Shown here in pieces: positions 36,201-49,721 of a stretch of DNA of 64,000 bases. The stretch spans positions 183,777,874-183,841,873 of the forward strand of contig OU015496.1 of NCBI GenBank assembly GCA_907164885.2. The letters run 5' to 3'. Each line of letters opens with the position of its first letter. The stretch's first letter is position 1. The notes under the pieces were generated by a model. That model was not told the origin of the DNA and did not search any database. It saw only the letters and a list, made by a program, of their open reading frames with translations. Source of the stretch: Dolomedes plantarius (lineage: Eukaryota > Arthropoda > Arachnida > Araneae > Dolomedidae). Made by a program: the position numbers and the translations under genes.

Positions 36201-39200
36201 TTATTGTATTACCTTGTCATCAACACCGGACCGGGGGTTTCATTACTGTCTTATAGGGTTCATTTTATGCTTGTTTATATCATCTCCATTCGACAAATTT
36301 ATTCACATTTTTGAATAATAGTGTATAAAATTAAAACAGTTAAATTCTTTATACTTTACAAACATTTTAATATTTCGGACAGACTTTTGCAACGGTTATT
36401 ATCGTGAGCGTAGTGAAGAGCTATTGGAATATTTTCAATAGCCTTGTGTAATTTGTTAATATTAACATTCCAATGATATCTGTTGCAAAACCTACAGAAC
36501 CAATCTCGTGAATGAGAATATTCATGAAATGAGACATCTTTTCCGTAAGTTTATAAATTAAGAAAAGTGTAATAAATAATGACGTGCAGAGAGAGTGGAA
36601 ATAGCTAAATTTCTTACAGTCACAAGTATCTGATATTTTTGAACAAGTTTTACAAATGTTATGTTCGTGAGGGTAATCTAAAGTTATGGGAATGCATCCA
36701 ACTTCTTCAAACGTCTTGTTGATGCGACATTCTTGAATCAAACTCTGCAAAAAAGAAGAAATTATTTACACATAAAATTGTCATAAAAATGAGTTCAAAT
36801 TTGTTAGGCATTAAATAATTGTTGTTTTGGTATCTAACGCCTCTATTGGTGCAGTTTCAATTGCTTTTATATTTTCAGTCTGCTTTCACAACTTTACATG
36901 ATTTCATGTAGTAATCTGAATCCTGAACATAATCACGGAGCCCTCTTCATCAGATTTAATCCAGGAGCATTAAACTCTCCACTTAACCCAGGGACTCCAA
37001 ACTACGGCCCGTGAGCACCACCAATCCGGCCCGACATAGTTTGTTTTGATTACATTGTAAAATTTACAGTGGGGCGTTGTATACTTCGACTAACCAAGCA
37101 TAATTGACGTTTTTACGTAATTCCGCTGCTCTCCCCACAAGATGGCGCTGTACTAGAATAGCTTTGCCACGGCCTGCACTTAACTTCTCCACTCTCTGCC
37201 TTGCGCCATAGATATCTCATTCGCCGGTTAGTCCCGAGACGAAAATTTAAGCGCAATTCAAAACTACACTATGTTGGTATGATGAGCTAGCTAGCTAGGT
37301 CTTGACCCATGGAACTTAGTGGAGGAGTCAGTGTGGTCCTCCGGCTAAAAAATTTGAAGACCCCTGTCTTAACCAAAACTACGTATCTCGAGCGGCAATG
37401 CTCCCGAGTTTACCCTCATTAAGGGCTCGTAAGGGTGGACTGGCCGAAGAATACGCTGAAGACGACAATAGCAGAAGAGTAATTTTTGCAAATTTTTGTC
37501 GTGTCATGCTGTTATAATTTTGTAGCGTGAAAGTTTTTTTTTCATCCCAATCAATATCTTTTCTCGGGTTTAGAGACTGGGATAGGGAGAGCGTCGATTT
37601 GCCGTCACAGTATCAGGAAATGACAGTTTGAATTAGAAAGAAACACACAGCTGCTTATAACACACGGTGCATTCAGAGAATAAATGGCATATACTCATAG
37701 AAACATACAAAATTATCTACCCAGCACAAACCTTCAAATGTAACCTAATGCAGGCAGAGTGAACCTACGGCAAAATAAATTGTTTCAGGTTGTACTTGTT
37801 TACATTGTGCAAAGAGAGATCTAATATTTAAGGGGACAATGGACTTTCAAAATTGTGAAACTACAGACGAGTAGGAATGTGTTGCAAAAAGAATTTTTAA
37901 TTTCTGAGATTACTTTCCTAGTTATAGGCATTTGTATTTAGTTTAGATATTATGTGGTTACTAATAGCAATAACTTTAAATGTGTTTTTCTCAAAATGAA
38001 AATTTTCATGTCATACAAATATTCAAACTGCTCGACGAGCATTTCAAATTATCGTATTACTTTGAAATTTAAGTTTATATACTTAACTGTATATCAAATA
38101 AATGTTATTCAAAAGAATTATGCTTCGTAGCTCAGAATTTCTAAATTTTTTACTTGAAAAGATGATTTATAGGTATTTTGCGTAGTAAAAAGGGTGTTTT
38201 CACTATTATTATTTTTTTCTCTTTAAATTTTTAATGAATTCTTAAAATAGCAATAAGTTTCATTGTTAGTTCTATAAGGTATCCTGTAAATAAATGTGAC
38301 CATATTATATGCAAAAGAAATGCGCATGGAACATTTTTAATTAGGCCAATTTATGATATAATTAATAATTCATAATTCATAAATTAATAATATTTCATCT
38401 TCAAATTTTAACCACTTTTACATATCTGTAGTACTAATCGCATATTCAAATTTCAAGCAAATCCATTCAAAATAAAAAAAGTTAGGTTTGAAGGTCCACT
38501 TTCCCCTTAATGTAAGTGAACTATTAAATATTTAAATACATCACTTACGAGTTGATCGATTGATTTTTTACCTTCCCTCTGATTTTTTGACCTTTTAATC
38601 GGTGATATTTATTTTGTACGGCAAAAGAAATGGCTTCAGGTTTCACTTGTATGCAATCTTCTAAGAAAAATCTATCCTTAAATGTAAGTGACTTGCTGCA
38701 TTTTAAGAAGTGTTATTTTCCCGCTTATTAATTTCTACTATACCCCTTCCCCTTTTCTTGTCGTCATGACACCTTATAATCATAGCCATTAGTTTGGTAA
38801 AGCAAAAGAAATTATTTCAGGTTGCACTTACTCGCAGTGTACTAAGAAATATTTCATATTAAATGTAAGGGTCTTATTGAATTTTTAAAAGCATTACTTA
38901 CTAGCTGGTTTATCGGTGCTTTACCTCCCCTTTGCTTCCATGTCGTCATGTAATCAGTACAATTAGTTTGATACGGCAAAGGGAGTAGATGACTCTCACT
39001 CTGTAAAAAAGCCAGTTTTGGTATCAAGAATATTTGTAATTATGATATAAATGTTTTTGAAAGTCATTTTAGTGCTGCTCTCCAACACTGTCGTTCATTC
39101 CATATTCATAAGAAATTAAAGCAAATAAAATCTTAAGACTAGTAGGGATCTTAAATATTCATTTAAGCTTAGGATTTTACATTAATATGAAACCATGCTG

Positions 39201-42200
39201 GGAAAGTCAACAAAAACTTAAGTTTTTTTTAATGTAATTCATAGGTAGCTCTGGTTACTTGAAGAGGAAGTTACTTGTAGAGCTATAAAGAATAATCTTC
39301 TTTCTTAATTGTAATATGAAGATTATATCTTTTGCTTTAAATCTGAAAATTTTCAAAGAAATGTTTTTAATTATTCATTAAATCTAATTTATTTATTATA
39401 AACTGTTAAATTAAATTTTACTTTTGTTTAAAAAATTTTGCTTTTCCTCTTTTTTTATAGTACTGAATATAAAGTTATGTACTGAAGTTAAGAACTGTCA
39501 TACAAATTATGGTATCTGGGAAAAACCACATACTTTATAAAATGTCGCCGTTTAAATGCAGTGAAGTCGCATAAACAAATTAGCATTAAATTCCATTTCT
39601 ATTGACTAGTAAAACTTAACTTAATCTCGAAAATCTGATTTAAATGATTTCTATATAAAATCTGAATGTATTAATTTTTGTTACTGACTTTTTTCTACTT
39701 TACTCCATTCTGTATGTGTTTTTCTTGAGACATTTCTTCGCTCAGTAATAAACATATCAATAATGTCGACGAACGCGTTCTGTTTATCGGACATTCTTAA
39801 AATACCACTTATTTCCGTATTACATACCAGAAATTCTTTCTTCATTGTGTAAGGACAGTCCTTTCAAATGGGTCTCTTGAAAAAAAGTTACTCAAAAATC
39901 CTCGTGTTAGAGTCTTACGAAAAGTAAATTATTTTCTCAGTTTAGTATCAAAACAATTGGGACTCCTCGTTGTTCAGGTAAATTGGTTAAAATCCGCAAA
40001 TTGGACGAGGTGCGAAAAATCGCTCTAATCAACTAATCACAACATTATAATTCAAGGTAGAGAGAAATGCCTATGGAGTTAACGATGGCAAATCGAAACT
40101 AAAGCAACTATTTCAAATGTTCTCATATTTATGTTTAATTCCGTCATTTCTGCATATCTGAATTTTTAAGTAGATATATTGACTGATTATTACTAGAGTA
40201 ATTATTTGTTTTTCTTGGGTTACACAATTATTTGGATTTTCTTCTCATATCATCTCTCCTTAGTAATAACGTAAAGCATGTTGACATTTTATGAAATCCT
40301 GTATAAATAACTGAATCTTGAAGTTATTTTAATTTTAGGATGGTGCTGATGGACCATTTGTAGAGTAAAACATTTTTTAAGGTTTCGTTACACTTCGCCC
40401 GCCTCATTTACCAGATTAGTTGTCTTTAAACTAGTGTTTTACCACGTCTAATTTGTTTACATTTTGAATGAATTCAGGAATTAAAGTTTCTAACATTTGA
40501 CCGCTAGTTCTAATTACAAGTAAAACTTACACGTCTGTATTCGTATGCCCATCTTTAAGCGCAAAAAAAATTTACTTTTTTTTTCTTCTTCATAGAATGT
40601 AGCAAACACTTTTAATCACCAACTAATGAGATCATCCGCAACAATGTTTAGCGGTTTTGAGAGGTGACACGAACTTCCATGACTGAACAGTTACCCTACT
40701 CCCATGAGGATTGCTTTGCAATGCAGCATACGAAAGTGCGTGTGCTTTAGGATTAGTAAAACAAGAAACCTGCGATGCGGGTTTTTTCAAGCGAAGATTT
40801 TAGTCTTCTGCGCTACACCCGTTGTTTGTAGATTGTTTTGGGAAAAATTCTTTAAAGTCATACTGGAAGTGAGAGTCCACGTTAATAAAAAATCCGCCCG
40901 CTGTGAGCAGCAACTATTGGAGGCCATGTGATACGGGTTCCATGCATTTAACGTTCAGCTGCTATAACAGATAGGACTAACGTGATGAAACTGTAACCAG
41001 AAATCAAAAATTTTACCAGCTTTATACGGATCTCGTAAGCTCTTCCACCCATAAAAGTTGAACCTTCTATAAATGGAGAAGGTAGGGAATACGGGGAATG
41101 TACCGCCATCTGTACGGAGACGTCACATGGAGGGTTGTACCGTGGTCCCCTGTATCCATTGGCATCCACTGATCCTTCGGGTCGGCCGGTATAGTTAGCG
41201 AAAATATGAAATTTCATGGCTGGAGAGAAAAGAACGCGTAATTGCAATTCAATTTACAAACACTAAAACATATCTAACTCTTCAAAACATAAGCGAACCG
41301 TTGAAGAAGACTTCTTAACTTTTCAAGATTGTAGTTAAAATGAGGTCTAATTTTGAGAAGTTCTGTTCACCTTTGGAAAGTACAGCATTTGATTCAAATA
41401 TCTCGAGAGTTAATTCAGAAATGCAGATGGATTTGTAATGAATTGAAACGAATCATCTTTATTGAAAATGAAAATTGGAACGTTCTGAGATTTTTGAATA
41501 GTGTAATGAATTTGTCAAGAAACGAAAGAGAAGACCATAATATTGTCACGTAGACAGATCGAGTGAGTAACACAGAAAGCACAATTTAGATAAACGAAAA
41601 CTTTTATTCACAGCAAGCGAGCTAACATGCACAAAGCTGGAACCTAACTGACTTCCCATCAGCTTGAGGGAAGCCTTTTTATACACTAAAGAACTTTTTA
41701 GAATTATTTAAATTAAGATGATTAACATCTTTGGTATTTTCCCGAAGCTTCGAGAAAGCGAACAGAAATTAACTTAAAAAGAATGTGGAGGTGCCGGTAT
41801 ATAATGATTTAACTTAGAAATATTTACAGCTAGATATTTACAGAAGGTTATTGTTTTCCCGAAACACCTACCACATATCCCCACTCTCGTGGGCTGTTTA
41901 CAATGTATCTGTAAATACAGTAGACTTGTTAAATAATGCAATACAGTTTATTGATGAACCCTGTTCACAATCACTGGAATATAATAAAACCATTGAAAAC
42001 TAGCAATATTGCAATAACTACTATTGCGCTTACAATTAAAAACATCAATAAATAATATAACTACCGATACTAATAACACAATAAAATTAATATTACGACT
42101 GGCAGCACAAGAGTCCTGTGAGGCGATCTTAGGGTACAGCTTATCAATGGTGAGACACACACTGGTACACGGGAACCCTCTTTAGTCGGTGAAGTTGAAG

Positions 42201-45200
42201 AATCCGGTGCTACAGCAATTGACGATAACTACCAGAAATATTCTGCAGCTTGAGCACACGAAGAGCTCGACGGGAACACTATGTTGTGAGCGTGCGGCCA
42301 GGCGGATCACTGCTCTCTCTCCCTTGAGTCGAGTGGAGCCTGCTTATATGTCGCTCTGGGGAAGCTCGCACATGCGCAGGCGATCACGCTAGGAATTTGC
42401 ATGAAAATCTACATGATGATTTCATCTTCTTCGCGTGACCGCCACAAGAAGATGAAATACTTTCGACAGTCCGTCTCGGGGCTCGAACCGACGACCTTCT
42501 GAATTGGAGCCCAGTTCTTTATCCGTTCGGCCACGCCGTCACTCGAGAACGGTTGTAAATATGACATTATCCCACCTTTAAAAGAACAACGCCTCGCTGT
42601 TAGATGACTTCTTATTTTTTTTTCTGGTACGCGTGACTGGACCCGAATATTCCTGGTTCTGATCAGCATCACCAAGCTTATTATCAGCATTAACTGGTTC
42701 CTCCTAAAGAGCAGTTGGATCTTCCTGTAAGGCTATTTCTTGCACATCCGGATCATAGTAGGGTTTCATGCGTAACACATGCACAACATCTCGTGTTTTT
42801 CGTCTTTTTGACTTAGGTTCAAAATCTTGAACTTCATAGGTAACGTCGGATAGCTAACTTAATATTTGATATGGACCGAAACACCTTTTGAGGAGCTTTT
42901 TTGATAGGCCTACTTTACGAACGGGGGCAAAAATCCATACGAGGGTTCCAGACAAATATTTTACTATTCTGTGCTTTGCATCATAGATCCGAAAATCTTT
43001 TTCTTGAGCTTCCAGTGTCCGTACTTGCGCTAGCTGCCTTGATTCTTCTGCTTGGGTGATTACTCGATCGAGGCTACCCGACACTGTTCCATCAGGGCTA
43101 TAGGGTAATATAGTATCCAGTGCTGTTTCGGCTTCTCTACCATACACTAAGCAGAAAGGTGCGAATCCAGTGGTATTTTGTCGAGCGGTATTGTAAGCAA
43201 ACGTGACAAATGGTAGTATTGTGTCCCAGTTTTTCTGTTCTATGTCCACATACATAGACAACATATCGGCTAAAGTTATGTTAAGTCGCTCAGTCAGACA
43301 ATTTTCTTGAGGATGGTATGAGGTCGTCAGTCGGTGGACAACATTGCACGTTCTGTTAAGTTCGGAAATTAGCTTCGACTGGAAGCCTTGTCCTCTATCG
43401 GTGATGATAGTCCGTGGCGCCCCATGCTTCAAAAGGATTTCTTCGACAGTGAATTTTGCAACTTCGGGTGCTTCAGCAGTTGGCAGAGCTTTTGTTATGG
43501 CGCAACGAGTCAAATAATCGGTATATACGATGATTCATTTGTTACCAGTCTTAGATTTTGGGAATCTTCCTAATAAATCCATACCCACCCGCGGGAAAGG
43601 TACTTCTGCGGGAGGTATAGGAATTAGACGACCAGGCGGTTTTTCAGGAACGGATTTTCTTCTTTGACATTCTTTACAATGCATTACATAGCGGCGTACG
43701 CTTCAATAAAGCCTAGGCCAATAAGATCTCTTACGTATTATATCATAGGTCTTCACAAATCCCAAGTGGTCGGCAGTTGATTCGTCATGCAAATGTCGAA
43801 GAATATCCAGATCGCAAATGCTTAGGAATAACTGGTAGCTATATCTTCCCCGGAGGATCAAAATTTTTCTTGCACAGGATTCCCTCGATTATCTCGAGGT
43901 CTACTTTGCCAGACTTGTGGGGCTTCGTGGAAGACTCGGACTCAGAAGTATTCAGAAGTATTCAGAAAGCACAGACTCCTTACGTTGCTCAAGTGCAAAA
44001 TCAATGCCGGGGCCAATAGCACTGATATCTACTGAAGTGGCATGGTCATCAATGGGGTTTCTGGAAAGGCTATCGGCATCATTGTGTCTTTTTCCACTTT
44101 TGTATACCATAAAAATATCGTATTCTTGGAGTCTTAGAGCCCATCCTGCAGATTTCCCGAAAGGATCTTTTAAATTAGCTAACCAACACAACGCGTGATG
44201 GTCTGTCACAATTGTGAATGATTTTCCAAACAAATAAGGGCGGAACTTCATGATGGCCCATACGACTGCAAGGCACTCTCTTTCGGTTGTTGAATAATTT
44301 CGTTCGGCTTTTGACAGTGTTCTAGATACATAGGCTATGACTTTTTCCTCGCTCTGCTGCTGTTGGACCAACACAGCACCAATGCCATATCCACTAGCGT
44401 CAGTGTGTAATTCAGTGGGTGCTGTTTCATCAAATAAACCTAGTATTGGTTCAGAAATTAGTGCTGACTTTAAGTCATTGAAAGCTTCTTCCTGTGTAGA
44501 GGTCCACATAAATTTGGAATCACCTTTTAGTAAAATCTGGAGAGGCTGGGCTCGATAGCAGAAGCCTTTGATAAAGCGTCTGTAGTAGGAGCACAGTCCG
44601 GGAAAGCTTCTGACGTCATGGACGCTCTTTGGGGCAGGAAAATCTTGAACTGCTCTTATTTTATCTGGATCGGGTTTTAAGCCTTCACGGGATACTAGAT
44701 GGTCTAGGATCTTGATTTCCCTTGCATCAAACAGACATTTCTTAGGATTAAGAATTAGGCCAGCTTCCTGAATCCATTTAAGGACACAGGTGAGCCTTTT
44801 AAGGTGGTCCGAAAAAGTTTGAGAGAATACAACAATATCGTCTAAATAACACAAGCACATTTGCCACTTAAGGTGACGCAGTAAATTGTCCATTTTTCTA
44901 GCAAAAGTTGCTGGAGCATTACAAAGTCCAAACGGCATGACCTTGAACTCATATAAGCCTTCACTGGTGACAAATGCCGTTTTTTTTCGATCTGCTTCGT
45001 CTACCTCTATCTGCCAATATACCGAATAGAGATCCATGGAAGAGAAAAACTTCGCTCCTTTCAAGAAATCCAACGTGTCGTCGATTCGCGGTAAGGGATA
45101 AACGTCTATCTTTGTGACCTTGTTTAAACGTCGATAGTCTACACAAAAGCGCCAGCGACCATCTTTCTTACGCACGAGAACGACAGGAGAGGACCACGGG

Positions 45201-48200
45201 CTGTCAGATGGCTGAATCACACTCTTTCGTAGCATCTTTTCGATTTCGTCATGGATTATACGGCGTTCGGCAGGTGATATTCTGTAGGGTCTCTGGCTAA
45301 TAGGAGGGTGATCTGCGGTATTAATTTTGTGTTTGACATGAATTTGGCGTCGATCAACTTCAGAGTTTTCACTGAAAGTAACTGAAAACATCCTTAAAAG
45401 TTCTAATAGACTACTCTGCTCATCACCAAGATTCGGCGCTATCATCTTGCTGTAATCCACTAACCTTGTACTTTCTTTCGCGATATCTTCGGAGGCTATC
45501 TGAGATAGGGCACTGATGCAGGTAGGATTAATCGACTCGGCATTGCCTATACACATACCTTTCAGAATGCGTCGGTCTTTATTTAGTGAATTAGCGATCC
45601 ATAATTCACCCTCTTTATTTGAGATGTTGATGATAGAAGATGGCATGACAACTTCCTGACTCATGAACATACACTTATTACCTTCTACGATAACATCAAA
45701 ATCCTGATCGGTTACGGAGGGAGTGGATACTTGTATCTTTGCCGTAGAGTGTGCAGGGATCAAACAATCTTCTACAGCGTATACGCCCCATTTCTTTTGA
45801 GGCTGTTCTTCAGGGAGTATCTTATCAAATATGAACTTTCTCTGTCCACAGTCTATAATCAGGTCAGGACACAGGTCCCTACCGGGCTTACATAATTACC
45901 ATCGGCTACCTTGAGAACCAAGTTCTGTAACGTCCTAAACATAGTTTATTTCAGGTGACGCCGATATCTCTCCGAGATTACCGAAAAAGAAGCTCCAGAA
46001 TCCACGAGTGCTCGTATAGGTTGATCGTGAATGATAACGTCAAGAAAATTTTTCTTGATAGTAGCGACGGGAGGATTTTGAGGGCGAGCGACCTCACCTC
46101 CAAGGAAGGTCGCATGGCCTAGTTTTGATTATCTCGGCTGCCGGGCGACTGACTGGATCTTCGATATGGAGATGGCGATCTATAACGACGGGTCGGCGAT
46201 CGTCCTCACATGGGACTTGGTGATGGGGTTCTTCCTGCTGCTCGGCGGGTTTCTTCGGCGTCATGGTTGTAGCTGGAATAGGAGGGAGCATCAGGTCTAT
46301 AGTATCTGCGAGTAGCGTCGAGTAGGGATTTTCGGTCACCGCAGTAGCGCACGAAATGTCCTGGACGACCACAATGGAAGCAGACCGGACGATTATCGGT
46401 GGTACGCCACAGGTCTGTTTTCCTGTAAGATTGTTCTGGTACAGCTTTTGGTTTTGTATACGTTGACTGGATGCGGCGGTTATGGTCCTGGTGGCTGGGA
46501 TGGTATGGTATGGCAGCTGGGGTGGTCCTTTCAAAGCTTTCACCAGATAGGGGAGCTAAATTTTTTTCTACCTCCCCTCTCACAATGGCTTCAATAGCTT
46601 GCGGACCGGCCTGTGGCTCTTCTATTTGAGGTGCAATGTATCGTTGAATTTCTTCACGGAAGATTTTATGAATTAAGGATATCAAACTTTTTTTCTTCGA
46701 CGACGGTTGCGATTGGGACGACATTAGGCAGACGAGCGAACCTCTGACGCCCAATTCTCTTTTGCTGCATTTCCTCGATGTACTGACACCATTTAATGAA
46801 ATCAGCTGTTGTTTTTATTTCCTTTGTTAGTAATGACTGGTACATATCTTCAGCTATTCCTTTCAGCAGATGGGACGGTTTGTCTTCCTCCGTCATGTTC
46901 GGGTCTACTTGATTACGGAGTCCCAACACATCTTGAATATAAAATTGTGTTTTTTCGCCAGCCCTCTGAGCTCTACATTTTAACTGGTCCTTTGATCGTC
47001 GTATGTACAGCTGAGTATCACCAAAAGTTTTTTTCAGTTCTGCCTCAAAGACATTCCACGAGATAAAAATGTCCTCATTATTTTCAAACCATATCTTGGC
47101 AGTCCCATCTAGGAAAAAGTAGATGTTGGCAAGAGATAGAGTATCATCCCATTGTTTAAACTTTGACAGTCTCAGATATTCTTTTAACCATTTAGTTGGA
47201 TCTTGTCCGGGATCGCCTTTAAAGATTGTTGGCTTTCTAGGCTCCTTTATTAGTGCTGAGGTAAGCAGGACAGTTGGTGGCTTGGATTCTGTGTCTTCGG
47301 GCATTTTTCTTGGCCGTTTCCCTGAATCTTTTACGTAAAGTCCATATTCAGGAAGGAGATTAAAAGTCTACGACTTTGTCGAATTTCTTTCGTTTCCAGG
47401 TTGAATAGATTACCCGGCACCTCCACCAGTATGTCACGTAGACAGATCGAGTGATTAACACAGAAAGCACAATTTAGATAAACGAGACAGTAAGCGAGCT
47501 AACATGCACCCAGCTGGAACCAAACTGACTTCCTATCAGCTTGAGGGAAGCCTTTTTATACACTAAAGAACTTTCTAGAATTATTGAAATTAAGATGATT
47601 GACATATTTGGTACATTCCCGAAGCTTCGAGAAAGCGAACATAAATTAACTTAAAAAGAGCATGAAATACTTTCGACAGTCCGTCTCGGGGCTAGAATCG
47701 ACAACCTTCTGAATTGGAGCCCAGTTCATTAGCCGTTCCCCCACGCCGTTACTCGAGAAAGGTTGCAAATATGACAATATTCACATGCCAGGATATTTTA
47801 GTGAATCATCTCCCAAATGTAGGGATGGCAGATCAACTCACCCGAATCTAATGAAATGCACGGAAATTTTCCCACAATTCTTTGCATTTCAATTGTTGCA
47901 ATAGGAAGATAAAAGCAAATAAATCATGTTAATAAAAACATAAAGAAGGATAAGAGGTAAATGGAGACGAAAGTGTAAGAGCTAAGGGTTACTTACTTAT
48001 GAAAAAATAAAGGAAAAACCAATAAATGAATAAACAAACACTATAAATTAAAGCGTTTAAAAAAATAAGTTAAAAAGTGATAAGAAGCACAAGTAAAAAA
48101 TTGCGTAAAGGAGTTCTTCTTGTTGTTTATTATGCCCCCTGCCCTGAACACATTCCAAAATGGGTGGAGCTTAAAGCAAAAATATACATGTCCAGCGTAC

Positions 48201-49681
48201 AGGTAACCTTTGAAGTAGGTTTCATCCTCGTTGCCTCATATGAAAGAAAGAAAATCGAACTGTTTGGCGTAAACACCGTTTACACGAGCAAAATACGTGG
48301 ATGTTCCGCGCAAAGTAGAAAACTGGATCAGCTTTACTCTCTTCAAAAATGAGCTGGCCTTTTGTATTGATGTGCGACTAGGTTGAGAGCGTGACGGCCA
48401 TCTACAGCACTACGAGGGCTAAACTGATTGGAACCTACAGTTCAAAGCCTATTCTCAACGGTTAAACACCCTTGCCTAACGTAGGAGTCGAATCGGCAGA
48501 TAATCCGTTGTACTCCGTTGTTGGTGGCTCCCACTTGAGAGATTGAATAGTTATCCTGCACCCAGCGGAATCGCTTGAAAATTTAACGTGAAAATGTTAT
48601 CTGTTATCTAATATATAAAAATGAAAATTTGTCTGTCTATAATTGTATAGAAATCCACAGTTTTTTAAGGAGGCTGTTTTATTTCATTTTTTAAATTATT
48701 ATTATTATTTTTATTTTTATTTATTATTTTTTAAATTTTTTTATTTTTATTTATTATTTTTTTAATTACTTTTATTTTATTTTATTATTTTTAAAAATTA
48801 TTTTTATTTTATTTTATTTTTCATATTATTAATGTGTATAACATTTCGTATACTTTTTTTTCTATGTTATTTATACTGTGTTTAGATTTTTAATGGATTT
48901 TGGTACGTTTATTATAAATTTATATATTTTATATTTTACTTTTCAGGATTTTTTGCTCCAATGATAAAGGCTAAATCTTTTCTTTGTTATTTATACTGTG
49001 TTTAGTTTTTAAATTGATTTGGTTAACAAATATTCGACAATTTGACATTTTTACTTTTCAGCTTTACTTTTCAAAATTCTTTACTTTCCTGCAGACAATT
49101 TGACATTTTTCCTTTTCAGCTTTTAGTGGTTTATTATAAATGTATATATTTTATGTTTTACTTTTCAGGGTTTTTTTGCTCCAATGATGAAACGCTAAAT
49201 CTAGTTGAATTCTGAAGAAATTATTGTAAATTTATGGTTTATTATGTTGGGTTTTCTTTTTATTCATGCGTATAACATTTCACATGCTTTTTATTCTATG
49301 TTATTTATACTGTGTTTAGTTTTTAAATTGATTTTGGTTAACAAACATTCTTAAAATCCCGGGCAACGCCGGATAAAATATCACCTGTGTAGGTTCATAA
49401 TTTATAAATTTTTAAACTGTTACCACATGTATATTTGCAGATCCACAAGAACTTTCCAATATTTTTAATTAATAAATAACCAACAACTTTTGAAGGACGC
49501 GACTCTCGATTCACAGACGTTCAGTAGATGGCGCCACTATTTTAAACTTTTAGTATTCCAATCGTGAAGCTACAGATACTTCATGATTCTGTAGCTTCAC
49601 GATTCCAACCCATCTGAAAACCCACACTTCGATACGGAATACATTCAAATTAAATACAACGTCAATGTATGCAATTAATGG

Positions 49682-49721
<40 letters not shown>

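Larger units (their letters stand above)
41544..47776 (-). mobile_element. Ty3/gypsy retrotransposon with conventional gene order
   Basis: LTRs begin TGTCACGTAGACAGATCGAG and end AATATGACA in plus-strand orientation; ATAT on both sides (41540-41543 and 47777-47780) is the target duplication. On the minus strand the order is 5' LTR (47432-47776), Gag, zinc knuckle, protease, RT, RNase H, integrase, 3' LTR (41544-42566). TGGTGGAGGTGCCGGG lies three bases inside the 5' LTR as primer-binding site, and AAAGGTGGGAT stands before the 3' LTR as purine tract. Stops and frameshifts in protease and integrase and the deleted 5' LTR make it inactive. It sits in the intron between channel exons C and D, in the same orientation as the gene. 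Confidence 0.92.

Noticed and set aside
36421..36617. Hydrophobic continuation of the frame after channel exon E, considered as TM2
   Set aside because: It follows a consensus donor (GTAAGA), lacks the GXS motif, and comes before the PC..YEV exons that must precede TM2.
36890..36925. Tiny minus-strand exon candidate (DSDYYMKSC) between exons D and E
   Set aside because: Phase does not fit 0-0, and it is too short to be distinguished from chance.
42455..42538. Possible functional tRNA gene (Trp-like CCA loop)
   Set aside because: Acceptor stem does not pair and T stem has mismatches; it is part of an LTR.
48077..48352. 91-residue plus-strand frame
   Set aside because: No family motif and no exon borders consistent with a gene.
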